A stretch of DNA of 64,000 nt from Actinokineospora globicatena (GTDB taxonomy: Bacteria > Actinomycetota > Actinomycetes > Mycobacteriales > Pseudonocardiaceae). The position numbers and the translations under genes were made by a program. The stretch is taken from NCBI RefSeq assembly GCF_024171945.1, contig NZ_JAMTCR010000002.1, positions 2,604,001 through 2,668,000 of the forward strand, written 5' to 3'. Shown here piece after piece: positions 26,890 to 36,943 of this stretch (position 1 is its first letter; each line of letters opens with the position of its first letter). A model generated the notes under the pieces. That model did no database searches. It was given only the letters and a program-made list of their open reading frames with translations, and was not told the DNA's origin.

Positions 26890-26932
26890 GGACGCGGAAC
26901 GGGCGGGACCCGTTGGTCCCGCCCGTTCTCGG
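26890..26932. terminator. Terminator hairpin, copy A of a 43-bp repeated element
   Basis: GAACGGGCGGGACC (26897-26910) pairs fully with 26915-26928 across a 4-nt loop, between the converging ROK and HTH genes. The whole 43-bp segment recurs at 28288-28330 with a single mismatch in the loop. Confidence 0.85.
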
Positions 26933-27022
26933 CCCGACCCCTCTGCGGCATCTAGCGGCTCCCCATACCGGGCTGTGGTCTAGGGATCGCACATGTCCAT
27001 GCCGTGACGGCTGGCTGAGCGG

Positions 27023-27370
27023 TCAGCGGCGCCGTCGGGCCGGTTCGTCTGCCATGGGGGGTACCACCTGTGTGGGGGGAGTGGGCTGGGGTCGAGTGCT
27101 CGCGGACAGCGACCACAACCCGCGCAGGCGTTCACGGGTTGCCGGGTTGGGGGCGCAGGTCTCCAGGTACGCGGTGAGGGTGGGGCGGTCGGGGGCGACC
27201 AGACCGCTCTCCACGAGTCGCACCCGCACCGGTGATAGCCCGGACAGGGCGGTGAAGGTGTCGACGTTGGGGTGGCTGACCTGCCGGAGCCCGCAGAGGG
27301 CCTCGGCGAGGGAGTGCGCGGCCGAACCGCGCGGCGGGCGACGTCGTCGCCCGCCGGTGCCGGTTCCCAC
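27023..27370 (-). CDS. Small HTH-like protein of unknown function
   Basis: 115 residues, starting GTG 3 bp after the stop of the small membrane-protein gene, so the two form an operon. The central part ('SLAEALCGLRQVSHPNVDTF', then 'LSPVRVRLVESGL', then 'PTLTAYLETC') resembles the start and recognition helix of XRE-type HTH domains. The N-terminus is very basic and the C-terminus is low complexity. Database searches would be needed to confirm. It lies in the stretch enclosed by the repeated 43-bp terminators. Confidence 0.5.
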   Translation of the reverse strand: MGTGTGGRRRRPPRGSAAHSLAEALCGLRQVSHPNVDTFTALSGLSPVRVRLVESGLVAPDRPTLTAYLETCAPNPATRERLRGLWSLSASTRPQPTPPTQVVPPMADEPARRRR

Positions 27371-27373
27371 GGC

Positions 27374-27601
27374 TCAGCCGGTCGCGCCCGGCAGCCACCC
27401 GCGCGGGGTCGCCCGGCCGCGGGTGACCCACTCGAGGACGACCCTGGCGAGCACGGTGGCCCCCACCGCCACCCCGACCGCCACGGGCAGCGGCGTGCCC
27501 GAGTGGACCTCGTCGGTCAGGAACACGAGCAGGACGACCCAGACGACCAGGCGCAGGCCGCGCCGGGCAAGGCGCTGCCAGGGGTTGGGACGCAGGTACA
27601 T
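27374..27601 (-). CDS. Small two-helix membrane protein
   Basis: A 75-residue protein with a basic N-terminus (RLARRGLR) and two predicted membrane helices, about residues 17-30 and 37-56, ending in a basic tail. The ATG at 27601 has GGGAG at 7 nt. No family is recognised. It is coupled to the downstream HTH-like gene by a 3-bp gap, suggesting a two-gene cassette with a joint role. Confidence 0.55.
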   Translation of the reverse strand: MYLRPNPWQRLARRGLRLVVWVVLLVFLTDEVHSGTPLPVAVGVAVGATVLARVVLEWVTRGRATPRGWLPGATG

Positions 27602-28287
27602 GGACGATCTCCCGGTGGTTCGCGTGGATGCGGCACGTCCGCCGGGTGCACCTGGTTGTCGAGACCACGGATGCGGACGGGCGTGCGGAGTGCCGTGATC
27701 CTGCCCCAGCCGCCGCGGTCGGGGAAACCGCCGCGACCGGTCACCGCGTCGCCCCTGTCAGGCAGTGATCGACGAGCGGTTTGTGTGCGCTGGTGTCGGC
27801 ACCACGCGGGGGATGGGCACCGCGCGGCCCGGGCGGCGGCGTGGTGCGGAGGCGATCGAGACCCTGGCGGGTTCTGGCTGATCAGCCGCGTGCGTGGACG
27901 TTCGCGGACGTGCGCCGCGAACTCCGTGCCGCCGTTCGGTTGCGTTGCGCGGTCGTGCCGAGAAGACTGCGGGCGCGTCGCTCAGGCGAGTTGTCCTTCG
28001 CGTGGATGCGAACCAGGAGCCGCGTGCGGCCGGACCCCTTGTCGAGAAGGGGTCCGGCCTTCCCCTCGTGGGTACCGGCCGGTAGGTCGCGTCGCCGCCG
28101 ATCAGGCGGCTGACCAGGTCTGGACCAGAGCGGTGTCGACCGCGTTGGGAGTGCTCCCAGTGCTCCGCGTAACTCTCCTGGGTTTGCGCCCAGTGGTCCA
28201 TTCAGTGGGCTGAGCTGCCCTTGCCGCACCGTTCGGCGCAGAGCGTGAGGGGGCATCCCTCTATGGAGTGAAGCGGGAGAGGTCCTG
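27602..28287. other. Gene-poor stretch with a hairpin
   Basis: About 690 bp without a convincing gene. A 147-codon frame on the minus strand (27758-28201) has Arg/Pro/Ser-rich composition and no family signature. The only clear structure is a 13-bp stem (28028-28040 with 28047-28059, 6-nt loop), which looks like a terminator with no obvious gene attached. Such a lone terminator suggests that a gene was lost here. Confidence 0.5.
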
Positions 28288-28330
28288 GGACGCGGAACGG
28301 GCGGGACCCGTCGGTCCCGCCCGTTCTCGG
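28288..28330. terminator. Terminator hairpin, copy B of a 43-bp repeated element
   Basis: GAACGGGCGGGACC at 28295-28308 pairs with 28313-28326. It lies about 30 bp downstream of the DUF7455 stop codon, where it should end that transcript. It is 42/43 identical to the copy at 26890-26932. Confidence 0.85.
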
Positions 28331-28359
28331 TCGGTGATGCTTGGGGTGGAGCGTGGGCC

Positions 28360-28542
28360 TCAGCCCTTCTGCAGCTCCGCGGCCATCTCGCGCAGCCTGT
28401 CCTCGTGCGCACGGGCGTGGTGCCCGCAGAACAGCAGCTCGCCTCCGGAGGGAAGTACGGCGCGGACCTGGGCCGCCGCTCCGCACCGGTCGCACCGGTC
28501 GGCCGCGGTCAGCTCGGGGCGGGTGAGCGTCGTAGTCGTCAT
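28360..28542 (-). CDS. DUF7455 small zinc-ribbon-like protein
   Basis: A 60-residue protein starting MTTTTLTRPELTAADRC. 'CDRCGAAA' and 'LLFCGHHARAH' place two Cys plus Cys/His in a zinc-ribbon spacing. It matches the short actinobacterial DUF7455 proteins often found next to the primary sigma factor. Function unknown. The ATG at 28542 has GGAGGGAG upstream; a longer in-frame start at 28602 adds a low-complexity leader and is less likely. A possible ECF-type promoter lies at 28645-28671. Confidence 0.85.
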   Translation of the reverse strand: MTTTTLTRPELTAADRCDRCGAAAQVRAVLPSGGELLFCGHHARAHEDRLREMAAELQKG

Positions 28543-28644
28543 GGGAGTTCTCCCTCCGTCCCGGCACCGGTCAGTCCCGGTGCCCTTTTCGGCTGCGGTC
28601 ACGTCGGCGAACTCTCCGCCGTGGTCGCGCTTCCTACTCTTACA

Positions 28645-28671
28645 GACGCTCGGGCCCCCGGCAGTGTTCCC
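28645..28671 (-). promoter_or_regulatory. Possible ECF-sigma promoter of the DUF7455 gene
   Basis: On the minus strand GGGAAC (28671-28666) is followed after 17 nt by CGTC (28648-28645), one base from the SigE/SigH-type consensus. It lies ~100 nt before the start codon. Chance occurrence is possible at this GC content. Confidence 0.3.
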
Positions 28672-28879
28672 GCGCCCGTTCTCGGGGCGGGCGGCCCGTG
28701 ATTAACCCGGATGGCCCAGAGCGGTCTGAGATTTCGGCCCCACGCTGGGCTTCTCCCGGCGCGGAGGTGAGGCGATCTGGCTGCGTTGCCCTACGTCGTT
28801 CACCATCGGCGAACACCCCGGCGACCGTAGGCAAAACCACAGGCGTCCTCCAGGAGAGTTCCCGGGGCCCCAGCGAACA

Positions 28880-28920
28880 GCGAACGCCGCCCCCGCAGTG
28901 CTCTCGGGGACGGCGTTCGC
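28880..28920. terminator. Hairpin after the duplicated sigA 3' end
   Basis: The 15-nt arms 28880-28894 and 28906-28920 pair with one G-U. It lies 17 bp beyond the stop codon of the truncated sigA copy (minus strand). This may be the original sigA terminator. Confidence 0.65.
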
Positions 28921-28933
28921 GGCTACCTCGGCT

Positions 28934-29044
28934 GGCTTATTCCAGGTAGTCGCGCAGGACCTGGGAGCGGGAGGGGTGGCGGAGCTTGGACATGGTCTTG
29001 GACTCGATCTGGCGGATCCGCTCGCGGGTGACGCCGTAGACCTG
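28934..29044 (-). pseudogene. Truncated duplicate of the sigA 3' end (111-bp direct repeat, copy 1)
   Basis: Identical over 111 bp to 29547-29657, the last part of sigA. On the minus strand it encodes sigma region 4.2 ('[20 protein letters not shown]' and onward) to the normal stop codon at 28937-28939. It has no upstream sigma sequence; the adjoining DNA at 29045 onward is unrelated. Complete identity, including synonymous sites, indicates a recent event or a recombination substrate. It looks like one border of an insertion in the sigA 3' end. Confidence 0.93.
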
Positions 29045-29493
29045 ACTTGCGGATGTCTGCACCTCGGCAGATCTCGATCCGCTAGCTGGTCCGCTGCCTC
29101 GTCCACGGGCCGGGTGGGTGGTCGAGCCGAGAATCTGTCGGAGAGCCGCCGTGACTCATGTGTCGTCGGCCCACCTGGCCGCGGCCCGGCTCCGTCGGGA
29201 GACGACCTCAGCCCGCTGTGTGGCGGTATCACTCGCCGAGTAGCTCTTGGCGAGTTCCGCATAGCCGATCTCGCGGAGGGTTTCCGTGTCGACGGCAAGA
29301 ACCATGCGGACTTGCCCATGCGAATCTCCCGTCGCGCAGGTCGCTGCACCTCGGAGGACGGAGTGGCGCCGTCAAGAGCGCATGCTTTCCGGAGACGCTG
29401 AGATGACTTCGCGCCGCGCTGCAGCTGCCATGGCGAAGATTCTGACACTGGGTTACGACAGGTCGACTGTTGGTGCAGCTCAGGGAGCCAAAG
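29045..29493. mobile_element. Possible remnant of an element inserted at the sigA 3' end
   Basis: About 450 bp of unrelated sequence lies between the sigA terminator hairpin and the duplicated sigA end. Its base composition is less GC-rich than the neighbours. No integrase, excisionase or transposase can be recognised; the best small frame (minus strand, 29156-29305, 49 codons starting MVLAVDTETLREIGYAELAK) has near-normal third-base bias but no ribosome-binding site. The layout of gene 3' end, foreign DNA and duplicated 3' end is that of an integrated element, here strongly reduced. Inference. Confidence 0.4.
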
Positions 29494-29535
29494 CCAAGGG
29501 GCCTGCCCACTCACACGAGTGGGCAGGCCCCTTGG
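29494..29535. terminator. sigA terminator hairpin
   Basis: An 18-bp perfect stem (29494-29511 with 29518-29535, 6-nt loop) lies 14 bp after the sigA stop codon. Confidence 0.88.
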
Positions 29536-29549
29536 TGCGTCCAGCCGGC

Positions 29550-30842
<1,293 letters not shown>

Positions 30843-30958
30843 GTACGCCCTTTCACAACAGTCCATCGCGGCCACGGCCTGAAACGGTGCGATGACCAGG
30901 CCGTTGCCGGGAGTTCGGGGGAGAGCCCTCGGGCTTGTTCCGCCGTGGGCCGTGTTCC

Positions 30959-30964
30959 ATTGTA
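30959..30964 (-). promoter_or_regulatory. Possible -10 element of sigA
   Basis: TACAAT on the minus strand, about 117 nt before the sigA GTG, in an otherwise GC-rich leader. No convincing -35 hexamer at 16-18 nt. Confidence 0.3.
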
Positions 30965-31032
30965 GCGACGTACGGCGTGTCCCCGGGAAACGCCAAGGCG
31001 GAAATGTCGCCGGGGGTGTCGCCGAGGGGCCG

Positions 31033-31794
<762 letters not shown>

Positions 31795-31869
31795 CCCCGG
31801 TCCTCTCGTACTCGATTCAGTCCCTGGGCAAACCCTAGCCGCCGGGCCGGGGTGTGGTCGGATAGCCGG

Positions 31870-32655
31870 GTGCGTGACCTAGCTGAGATCGCGGTGGCCG
31901 TGGCCACCGAGGCGGGGGAGTTGGCCAAGGCCACCCGCGAGAACGCCATCCGCGACGTCGACACCAAGAGCACCAGGACGGACGTGGTCACCGCGGCCGA
32001 CAAGGCGGCGGAGGACCTGATCCGCACCCGGCTCGGGGAGCTCCGCCCGGAGGACGCGGTCCTGGGTGAGGAGGCAGGTGGCGCTACCGGAACCGGTGTC
32101 ACCTGGGTCGTTGACCCCATCGACGGCACGGTCAACTACCTGTACGGCTACCCCTGGTACGCGGTCTCAGTGGCCGCCCAGGTGGCGGGTGTCTCCGTCG
32201 CGGGCGCGGTAGTGGAACCCGCTTCCGGTCGCACCTGGTGGGCGGCTCAAGGCGAGGGGGCCTGGCTCAACGGCATCCGGTTGAGCGTGTCCGCGCCGGT
32301 AGACCTGTCTGTGACGCTGATGGCTACCGGCTTCGCTTACGCCGCTCAACGACGGCAGGCCCAAGCAGCGGCGGTCGCGAAGCTGATGGGCACGATCCGA
32401 GACATCAGGCGCAACGGCTCCGCGGCGCTGGACCTGTGCGCGGTGGCCGCGGGCTGGGTCGACGCCTACTGCGAGCGTGGGCTCTCGCGGTGGGACTGGG
32501 CGGCGGGAGCACTGATTGCCGCTGAGGCAGGCGCGCAGGTAGAGCTACCGGGCGAGGCCACTGACCTCGGCGCGGACGCCATCTACGCGGCCGCACCCAG
32601 CATCGCCGCACCACTCAGAGCCGCCCTCATCGACGCGGGCATGGGCGCCTTCTAG
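31870..32655 (+). CDS. suhB: Inositol monophosphatase family protein (SuhB-like)
   Basis: A 261-residue Mg2+-dependent phosphatase. Metal-binding motifs are 'GEEAGG' (Glu) and 'WVVDPIDGTVNY' (the DPIDGT signature), and the C-terminal 'RWDWAAGALIAAEAGA' provides the last acidic ligand (WDxAA). The family hydrolyses inositol 1-phosphate and related sugar phosphates; in actinobacteria it serves inositol supply for phosphatidylinositol and mycothiol. GTG at 31870 is the best start by alignment to the family, though the ribosome-binding site is weak. Same position as suhB in mycobacteria. Confidence 0.92.
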   Translation: MRDLAEIAVAVATEAGELAKATRENAIRDVDTKSTRTDVVTAADKAAEDLIRTRLGELRPEDAVLGEEAGGATGTGVTWVVDPIDGTVNYLYGYPWYAVSVAAQVAGVSVAGAVVEPASGRTWWAAQGEGAWLNGIRLSVSAPVDLSVTLMATGFAYAAQRRQAQAAAVAKLMGTIRDIRRNGSAALDLCAVAAGWVDAYCERGLSRWDWAAGALIAAEAGAQVELPGEATDLGADAIYAAAPSIAAPLRAALIDAGMGAF

Positions 32656-32714
32656 CGCCACACCGGCTCTGACGGACGCGGGGCCGGGCGTCTCCTAGAG
32701 CGACACGGGCCCGG

Positions 32715-33404
32715 TCAGCACTTGGCCTGGCGGGCCGACTCCAGCAGCGACTGCTCGATCGGCGCCGCGGTCGACCCGTCGTTCTGCAGGCCGCCCTGCG
32801 ACCCCGGGTTCGACTGCGCCCACTCGGCGAGCTGCTCCAGCGCGCGCCGGGCGGACGGGGCGGGCTGCAGGTGGTCGAAGCGCTTGCCCAGCGCCAGGTC
32901 GACGGTGGCGTCCTGGCGCTCGTCGCGGACCAGCTCGGCGCACGGGTCGACCAGGCTCAGCGTCCTGGCCACGCCCATGCCCTGCTGGCCGAAGCGGATC
33001 TGCGCCCGGCAGCTCAGGGTGCCGTTCGGGTAGAGCGTGTCGTTGGCCGGTTCGCCGATCTGGGTGAACCCGAGCTCGCGCAGCGACTCGGTGACCGCGC
33101 CCGCCTGCCGGTTCTGCCCGCTGGCGTTGATCACCCTGACTAAAGCACCGGACGCCGGGCTCGGCGCCGTGCGGTCGAGCGCGTCGCTGGGCAGCTGCTG
33201 GCCGAGGGTGGGCAGCGGCTGGCCCTCCACCGGGACGACGGTGGGCGGCGGGGCGCAGGCCTGCGCCGTGGTCACCGCGCCATCGGACTGGATCACCCGC
33301 AACCACACGACGCCCGCGACGAGGCCGAGCACGGCCATCAGGATCACCGCGGGCAGCGGCCGCCGCCTGCGGTAGCGCTGGGCCCTCAGAACGCCGGTCG
33401 ACAC
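32715..33404 (-). CDS. cei: Cei-like envelope integrity protein (LytR C-terminal domain)
   Basis: A 229-residue membrane-anchored protein. A basic N-terminus (RAQRYRRRR) precedes one membrane helix (about residues 18-38), then an extracytoplasmic region with the LytR_C domain 'GALVRVINASGQNRQAG'. Three Cys (QACAPP, SCRAQ, DPCAE) are spaced for disulfides, and a Cys ends the protein. Mycobacterial Cei (Rv2700), needed for envelope integrity, lies at the same place beside suhB. The GTG start at 33404 follows GGGAGG by 8 nt. Confidence 0.88.
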   Translation of the reverse strand: MSTGVLRAQRYRRRRPLPAVILMAVLGLVAGVVWLRVIQSDGAVTTAQACAPPPTVVPVEGQPLPTLGQQLPSDALDRTAPSPASGALVRVINASGQNRQAGAVTESLRELGFTQIGEPANDTLYPNGTLSCRAQIRFGQQGMGVARTLSLVDPCAELVRDERQDATVDLALGKRFDHLQPAPSARRALEQLAEWAQSNPGSQGGLQNDGSTAAPIEQSLLESARQAKC

Positions 33405-33890
33405 GCGTGGACCCTCCCTACGGACCCCATGGCCCCCACCCCCTGGACACCCGGCCCGGGTCGCACACCAGGGCCGTCGGTCGTCGCTGCTCAGCCTATT
33501 CGTTTCGGCGCGGCACGCGGCACGGACCCGCCGGTGCGCGGTGCGCCCAGCGCGACCGGGCGGTGGCGGGACGTCACCTGTCGTCGCATCGCACCACGCG
33601 GTACCGGGGCGGGGCAAGCGGGGTCGCCCGGTTCGCGACACGCCGAGCACGGGCCGTCACCACGGCGGACACCCCCAGCAGGGTGACGCTGTGCGCGGTG
33701 CGGGCCGCCATGGGCTACCCTCTGCCCGCTCCAGTCGCCGAGGACGGCCCGCGGAATCGATTCCGAGGGACCTGTTGACCGCACGCGGCCTGCGAGACCT
33801 CCGTCACTCGGGTGGCGGGCACAAACCGGGGCGCTGGAACGTTGTCCAGCGGCACGACCCACATCCTGAAGGACCGCAGGGGTGAAATAG
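33405..33890. other. Long divergent intergenic region
   Basis: 486 bp between cei (minus) and the DUF4193 gene (plus). Reading frames are Arg/Pro/His-rich with no family signature, and none has a good ribosome-binding site. It must contain promoters for both genes; I see no clear palindrome or riboswitch-like structure. Confidence 0.5.
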
Positions 33891-34199
33891 ATGGCGACCG
33901 ACTACGACGCACCACGGCGCAGCGAGGCCGACGATCTCGCGGAGGACTCCCTCGAGGAGCTCAAGGCGCGCCGCAACGAGAACCAGTCCGGAGTCGTGGA
34001 CGTCGACGAGACCGACACCGCCGAGAGCTTCGAGCTGCCCGGTGCCGACCTCTCCGCGCTCTCCGGCGAGGACCTGACCGTCCGCGTGGTACCCAAGCAG
34101 GCCGACGAGTTCACCTGCTCGAAGTGCTTCCTGGTGCACCACCGCAGCAGGCTCGCCGAGGACAACGGCGGCGTCTTCGTCTGCCGCGACTGCGCCTGA
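33891..34199 (+). CDS. DUF4193 zinc-ribbon protein
   Basis: A 102-residue acidic protein. The N-terminal half is rich in Asp/Glu ('DDLAEDSLEELKARR'), and the C-terminal half ends with a zinc ribbon made of 'CSKCFLVHH' and 'CRDC'. DUF4193 proteins are confined to actinobacteria, have no known function, and sit next to cei and DUF3093 in mycobacteria too. Its RNA-polymerase-associated appearance (acidic plus zinc ribbon) is only an impression. ATG 33891 follows GGGGTGAA. Confidence 0.9.
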   Translation: MATDYDAPRRSEADDLAEDSLEELKARRNENQSGVVDVDETDTAESFELPGADLSALSGEDLTVRVVPKQADEFTCSKCFLVHHRSRLAEDNGGVFVCRDCA

Positions 34200-34251
34200 G
34201 ACCGCGCGCCCCGGGGCCCCGCGCGGGCACCCGGGGGGAGTTGGGCTGGGG

Positions 34252-34291
34252 AACAGCCGGGTCGCCCACGAACGCAGGGCACCCGGCTGTT
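34252..34291. terminator. Hairpin between converging DUF4193 and DUF3093 genes
   Basis: AACAGCCGGGT (34252-34262) pairs with ACCCGGCTGTT (34281-34291), with an inner GCCC/GGGC pairing. The right arm belongs to the 20-bp tandem duplication that follows. Confidence 0.7.
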
Positions 34292-34320
34292 GCTGTACCC
34301 ACCCGGCTGTTGCTGTACCC
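34281..34320. repeat. 20-bp tandem duplication at terminator arm
   Basis: Two identical 20-bp units (34281-34300, 34301-34320). Either copy can pair with the left terminator arm, giving two alternative hairpins. Confidence 0.9.
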
Positions 34321-34371
34321 GGGTTCGCCCGGGGACAGCACCTTCAGTACCGGTCCCAGCGGGCTCGGGCG

Positions 34372-34917
34372 CTAAGCCCTGTCCTCAACGGCGCGCTGAG
34401 CCTTGCCCTCGGCGATCGCCTCGGCCAACCGCCGGGGGTGCCGGGTGCTGAACACCCAGTACGGGGTCGGGTCGTCCGGATCGGTGACCCGCACCCGCAG
34501 CAGCGGACCCACCCAGCCCCGGTGCAGCAGGAACGCCGCCGGGTCCAGGTTCGGCCCGAGCACCTTGCGCTTGACCGCCGCCTGCCCGCCCGCCGGGCGC
34601 TCGCCCTGGTTCGCGTCGAACACCTCGACCTCGCCCGCGAACTCCAGCGGCAGGTGCGCGTCGGCCACCCACAGCTCGCCGTCGACCACGGCGACCCTCG
34701 TCGTGCCCGCGCGCAGCACCAGCAGCAGCGTCAGCGGGATGATCACCAAGTACGGCAGCCAGGCGCGGACACCGGGGTAGCCCATGTGGATCTCGGCGGC
34801 CAGCAGCGTCGCGGCGACCAGCGGCAGCGGCCACCAGTACCAGGTGACGTAGAGCCGTTCCCGGTAGGCGGCGCGCGGCGGCGCCGCGGTGGCTGCCGTG
34901 CCTGAGGTGTCGGTCAC
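34372..34917 (-). CDS. DUF3093 membrane protein
   Basis: A 181-residue protein. After a short Ala/Thr N-terminus, '[16 protein letters not shown]' leads into two membrane helices (about residues 25-45 and 50-72), followed by a soluble domain with '[17 protein letters not shown]' and '[16 protein letters not shown]', all typical of DUF3093. Function unknown. It is divergent from dut with a 24-bp gap, as in mycobacteria. The GTG at 34917 gives the family length. Confidence 0.88.
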   Translation of the reverse strand: MTDTSGTAATAAPPRAAYRERLYVTWYWWPLPLVAATLLAAEIHMGYPGVRAWLPYLVIIPLTLLLVLRAGTTRVAVVDGELWVADAHLPLEFAGEVEVFDANQGERPAGGQAAVKRKVLGPNLDPAAFLLHRGWVGPLLRVRVTDPDDPTPYWVFSTRHPRRLAEAIAEGKAQRAVEDRA

Positions 34918-34941
34918 GGCCCCAGGGTAGTCTCGCCGCTC

Positions 34942-35430
34942 GTGCCCAGCGTGGAGGTCCTGCTCACCCGAACGGACCCCGGCGTCCCCATCCCGGCCTA
35001 CGCCAGGCCGGGTGACGCCGGGGCGGACTTGGTGACCACGTCCGACGTGGTCATCGCCCCGGGGGAGCGGGTGCTGGTGGGCACCGGTGTCGCGATCGCG
35101 CTGCCTGCGGGCTACGCCGGGTTCGTGCACCCCCGTTCGGGCCTGGCCGCCCGGCTGGGGCTGAGCGTGGTCAACACCCCGGGCACCATCGACGCGGGCT
35201 ACCGCGGCGAGATCAAAGTCTGTTTGATCAACCACGACCCGCGCGAACCCATCGCGCTGCGCCGGGGCGACCGGATCGCGCAGCTGGTGGTGCAGCGGGT
35301 CGAGCACGCGGTGTTCCGCGAGGTCGACGAGCTGGGCAGCTCCCAGCGCGGCGACGGCGGGTACGGGTCGACCGGCGGGCACGACGTGCTCGCGGGTTCG
35401 GCGGTGTCGGGAAACGCGACGGAGGAGTAG
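34942..35430 (+). CDS. dut: Deoxyuridine 5'-triphosphate nucleotidohydrolase
   Basis: Converts dUTP to dUMP and pyrophosphate, keeping uracil out of DNA and supplying dUMP for thymidylate. The 162-residue trimeric dUTPase shows motif 1 'PGDAGADL', motif 2 'PRSGLA', motif 3 '[13 protein letters not shown]', motif 4 'RIAQLVV' and C-terminal motif 5 '[10 protein letters not shown]', the flexible arm that closes over the substrate. GTG start. It overlaps the next gene start by one base (TAGTG), so translation is coupled. Confidence 0.96.
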   Translation: MPSVEVLLTRTDPGVPIPAYARPGDAGADLVTTSDVVIAPGERVLVGTGVAIALPAGYAGFVHPRSGLAARLGLSVVNTPGTIDAGYRGEIKVCLINHDPREPIALRRGDRIAQLVVQRVEHAVFREVDELGSSQRGDGGYGSTGGHDVLAGSAVSGNATEE

Positions 35431-36068
35431 TGGGACTGTTCGGGCGCGGTAGACGCGGACGCGACGAGGACGTCGAGGTCGGCGCGATCACCGATGAGGA
35501 CGACGCGGACCTGCCGGTGGCCATCGAGGCGCCGGACGGCCCGTACGACGAGGCCGACGCCCCCGACGACGACTTCCCCCGGCTCGACCTGGGGTCGGTC
35601 CGGGTTCCGGTGCCCGACGGTGCGCAGCTGCAGGTGGAGATGGACCCCTCCGGCTCGGTCCGCGCGGTGCACGTGCTGACCCCCGTCGGCCAGGTGACCC
35701 TCAACGCCTACGCCGCGCCGCGCTCCGGCGGCCTGTGGCGCGAGGTGTGCGGTGAGCTGGCCGAGCAGCTGCGCGGCGACGGCGCCACCGTGCGCAGCCA
35801 CGCCGGTGCCTGGGGGCAGGAGCTCAGCGCCTCCCTCGGCGAGATGACGCTGCGCTTCGTCGGCGTCGACGGCCCGCGGTGGATGCTGCGCGGCGTCGTG
35901 GCCGGTCCCCCGGAGCTGGCCGACACCAGCGCGGACGCGCTGCGCGAGCTGGTGCGCAACTCGGTCGTGGTGCGCGGCCAGCAGCCGATGCCGGTGCGGA
36001 CCCCGCTGCAGATCGACCTGCCGCAGGCCATCGCCGAGCACATCGCGTCCCAGCAGCAGCCCCAGTAG
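35430..36068 (+). CDS. DUF3710 protein
   Basis: A 212-residue soluble protein of the actinobacterial DUF3710 family, function unknown. The N-terminus is charged ('FGRGRRGRDEDVEVG'), followed by a conserved beta-rich domain with 'RLDLGSVRVPVPDGAQLQVE' and 'GPRWMLRGVVAGPPELA'. It lies directly after dut here and in mycobacteria, and is translationally coupled to it, hinting at a link to nucleotide metabolism that has not been shown. Confidence 0.88.
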   Translation: MGLFGRGRRGRDEDVEVGAITDEDDADLPVAIEAPDGPYDEADAPDDDFPRLDLGSVRVPVPDGAQLQVEMDPSGSVRAVHVLTPVGQVTLNAYAAPRSGGLWREVCGELAEQLRGDGATVRSHAGAWGQELSASLGEMTLRFVGVDGPRWMLRGVVAGPPELADTSADALRELVRNSVVVRGQQPMPVRTPLQIDLPQAIAEHIASQQQPQ

Positions 36069-36135
36069 GCGGTTCACCCCCACCCGGTTCAGGTCCAGCG
36101 AGGTCAGCCCCAGCGAGGGGGCAGGTCCAGCGAGG

Positions 36136-36840
36136 TCAGCCGCGGAAGCGGGCGCGCAGCCAGGCCAGCACGGTCGCGCGCCCGAGGGCTTCCCGGTCGG
36201 CGCCCAGCGCGGCGAGCGTGGTCCGGCCGAGTTCGGCTCGGGGCAGCGCGTCGACCCACCCCTGCGCGATCTCGACCGGGTGAATCGGATCATCGGTGCA
36301 GCACGCCACCCCCGCGGGCACGGCCAGGGTCGCCAGGTCGGCGGGGGTCGGGGCGGGTTCGTCGGCGGCGACCAGCAACGAGTCGGCCAGCCCGGCCCCG
36401 TAGCCCGTCCAGGCGCGTGACAGCTCGTCGGCCAACCACGGGTCGACGCCGCCCACTGCCGAGGCCAGTGCGGCCTCAGTACCCCTGGCACGCACGTCAG
36501 CGCCGCTGTACCGGGCCGCGACGGCCGCCGGGGCCTCTCCCGGGTCCCCTGTCCACGCGGGCAGTGCGAGCAGCAGCCCGGCGCACCGGTCGGGGTTGCG
36601 CACCGCCCACGACGCCGCCAGGTGCGCGCCGAGCGAGACCCCGCCGACCAGCACCGGCCCCGTGGCCTCGTCCAGCGCCCGCAGATGGGCCCTGACCAGG
36701 TCTTTCCCCGGCTCCGGGGCCGGGGTCCGCAGTGCGACGCCGACGGCGGCGAGGGGTCCGGCGAAAACGGACCGGACGAACACCTCGTCAGAACCGGTTC
36801 CCGGTAGCAGTACCGCCATTAGCGGCTCGGTCACACTCAC
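36136..36840 (-). CDS. Alpha/beta hydrolase
   Basis: A 234-residue alpha/beta-hydrolase-fold protein. The start 'VLLPGTGSDEVF' carries the oxyanion region, 'VLVGGVSLGAHLAASWA' contains the nucleophile elbow G-V-S-L-G with catalytic Ser, and the acid and His should lie in 'CTDDPIHPVE'. Substrate unknown. Mycobacterial Rv2695 is the positional counterpart. The GTG at 36840 follows AAGGA. It is divergent from the OB-fold gene; the 103-bp gap has no other feature. Confidence 0.82.
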   Translation of the reverse strand: MSVTEPLMAVLLPGTGSDEVFVRSVFAGPLAAVGVALRTPAPEPGKDLVRAHLRALDEATGPVLVGGVSLGAHLAASWAVRNPDRCAGLLLALPAWTGDPGEAPAAVAARYSGADVRARGTEAALASAVGGVDPWLADELSRAWTGYGAGLADSLLVAADEPAPTPADLATLAVPAGVACCTDDPIHPVEIAQGWVDALPRAELGRTTLAALGADREALGRATVLAWLRARFRG

Positions 36841-36943
36841 ACCGCGATCCTTGTCCAGTGCCCACCCGGCGCGGTTACGCTGATTCGGCATGGGCCGCGA
36901 AAAGCACGTCGGGGACGGCCCCCTCACGGGAGAAGACTGCGCT

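Noticed and set aside
27758..28201. 147-codon minus-strand frame
   Set aside because: Arg/Pro/Thr-rich shadow-type composition, no family signature, and a terminator-like hairpin inside it.
29156..29305. 49-codon minus-strand frame in the sigA-end insertion
   Set aside because: Codon bias is fair, but it lacks a ribosome-binding site and any family match; kept only as a note within the element remnant.
33405..33890. Possible gene in the long gap between cei and DUF4193
   Set aside because: All frames have Arg/His/Pro-rich composition and no ribosome-binding site or family similarity.
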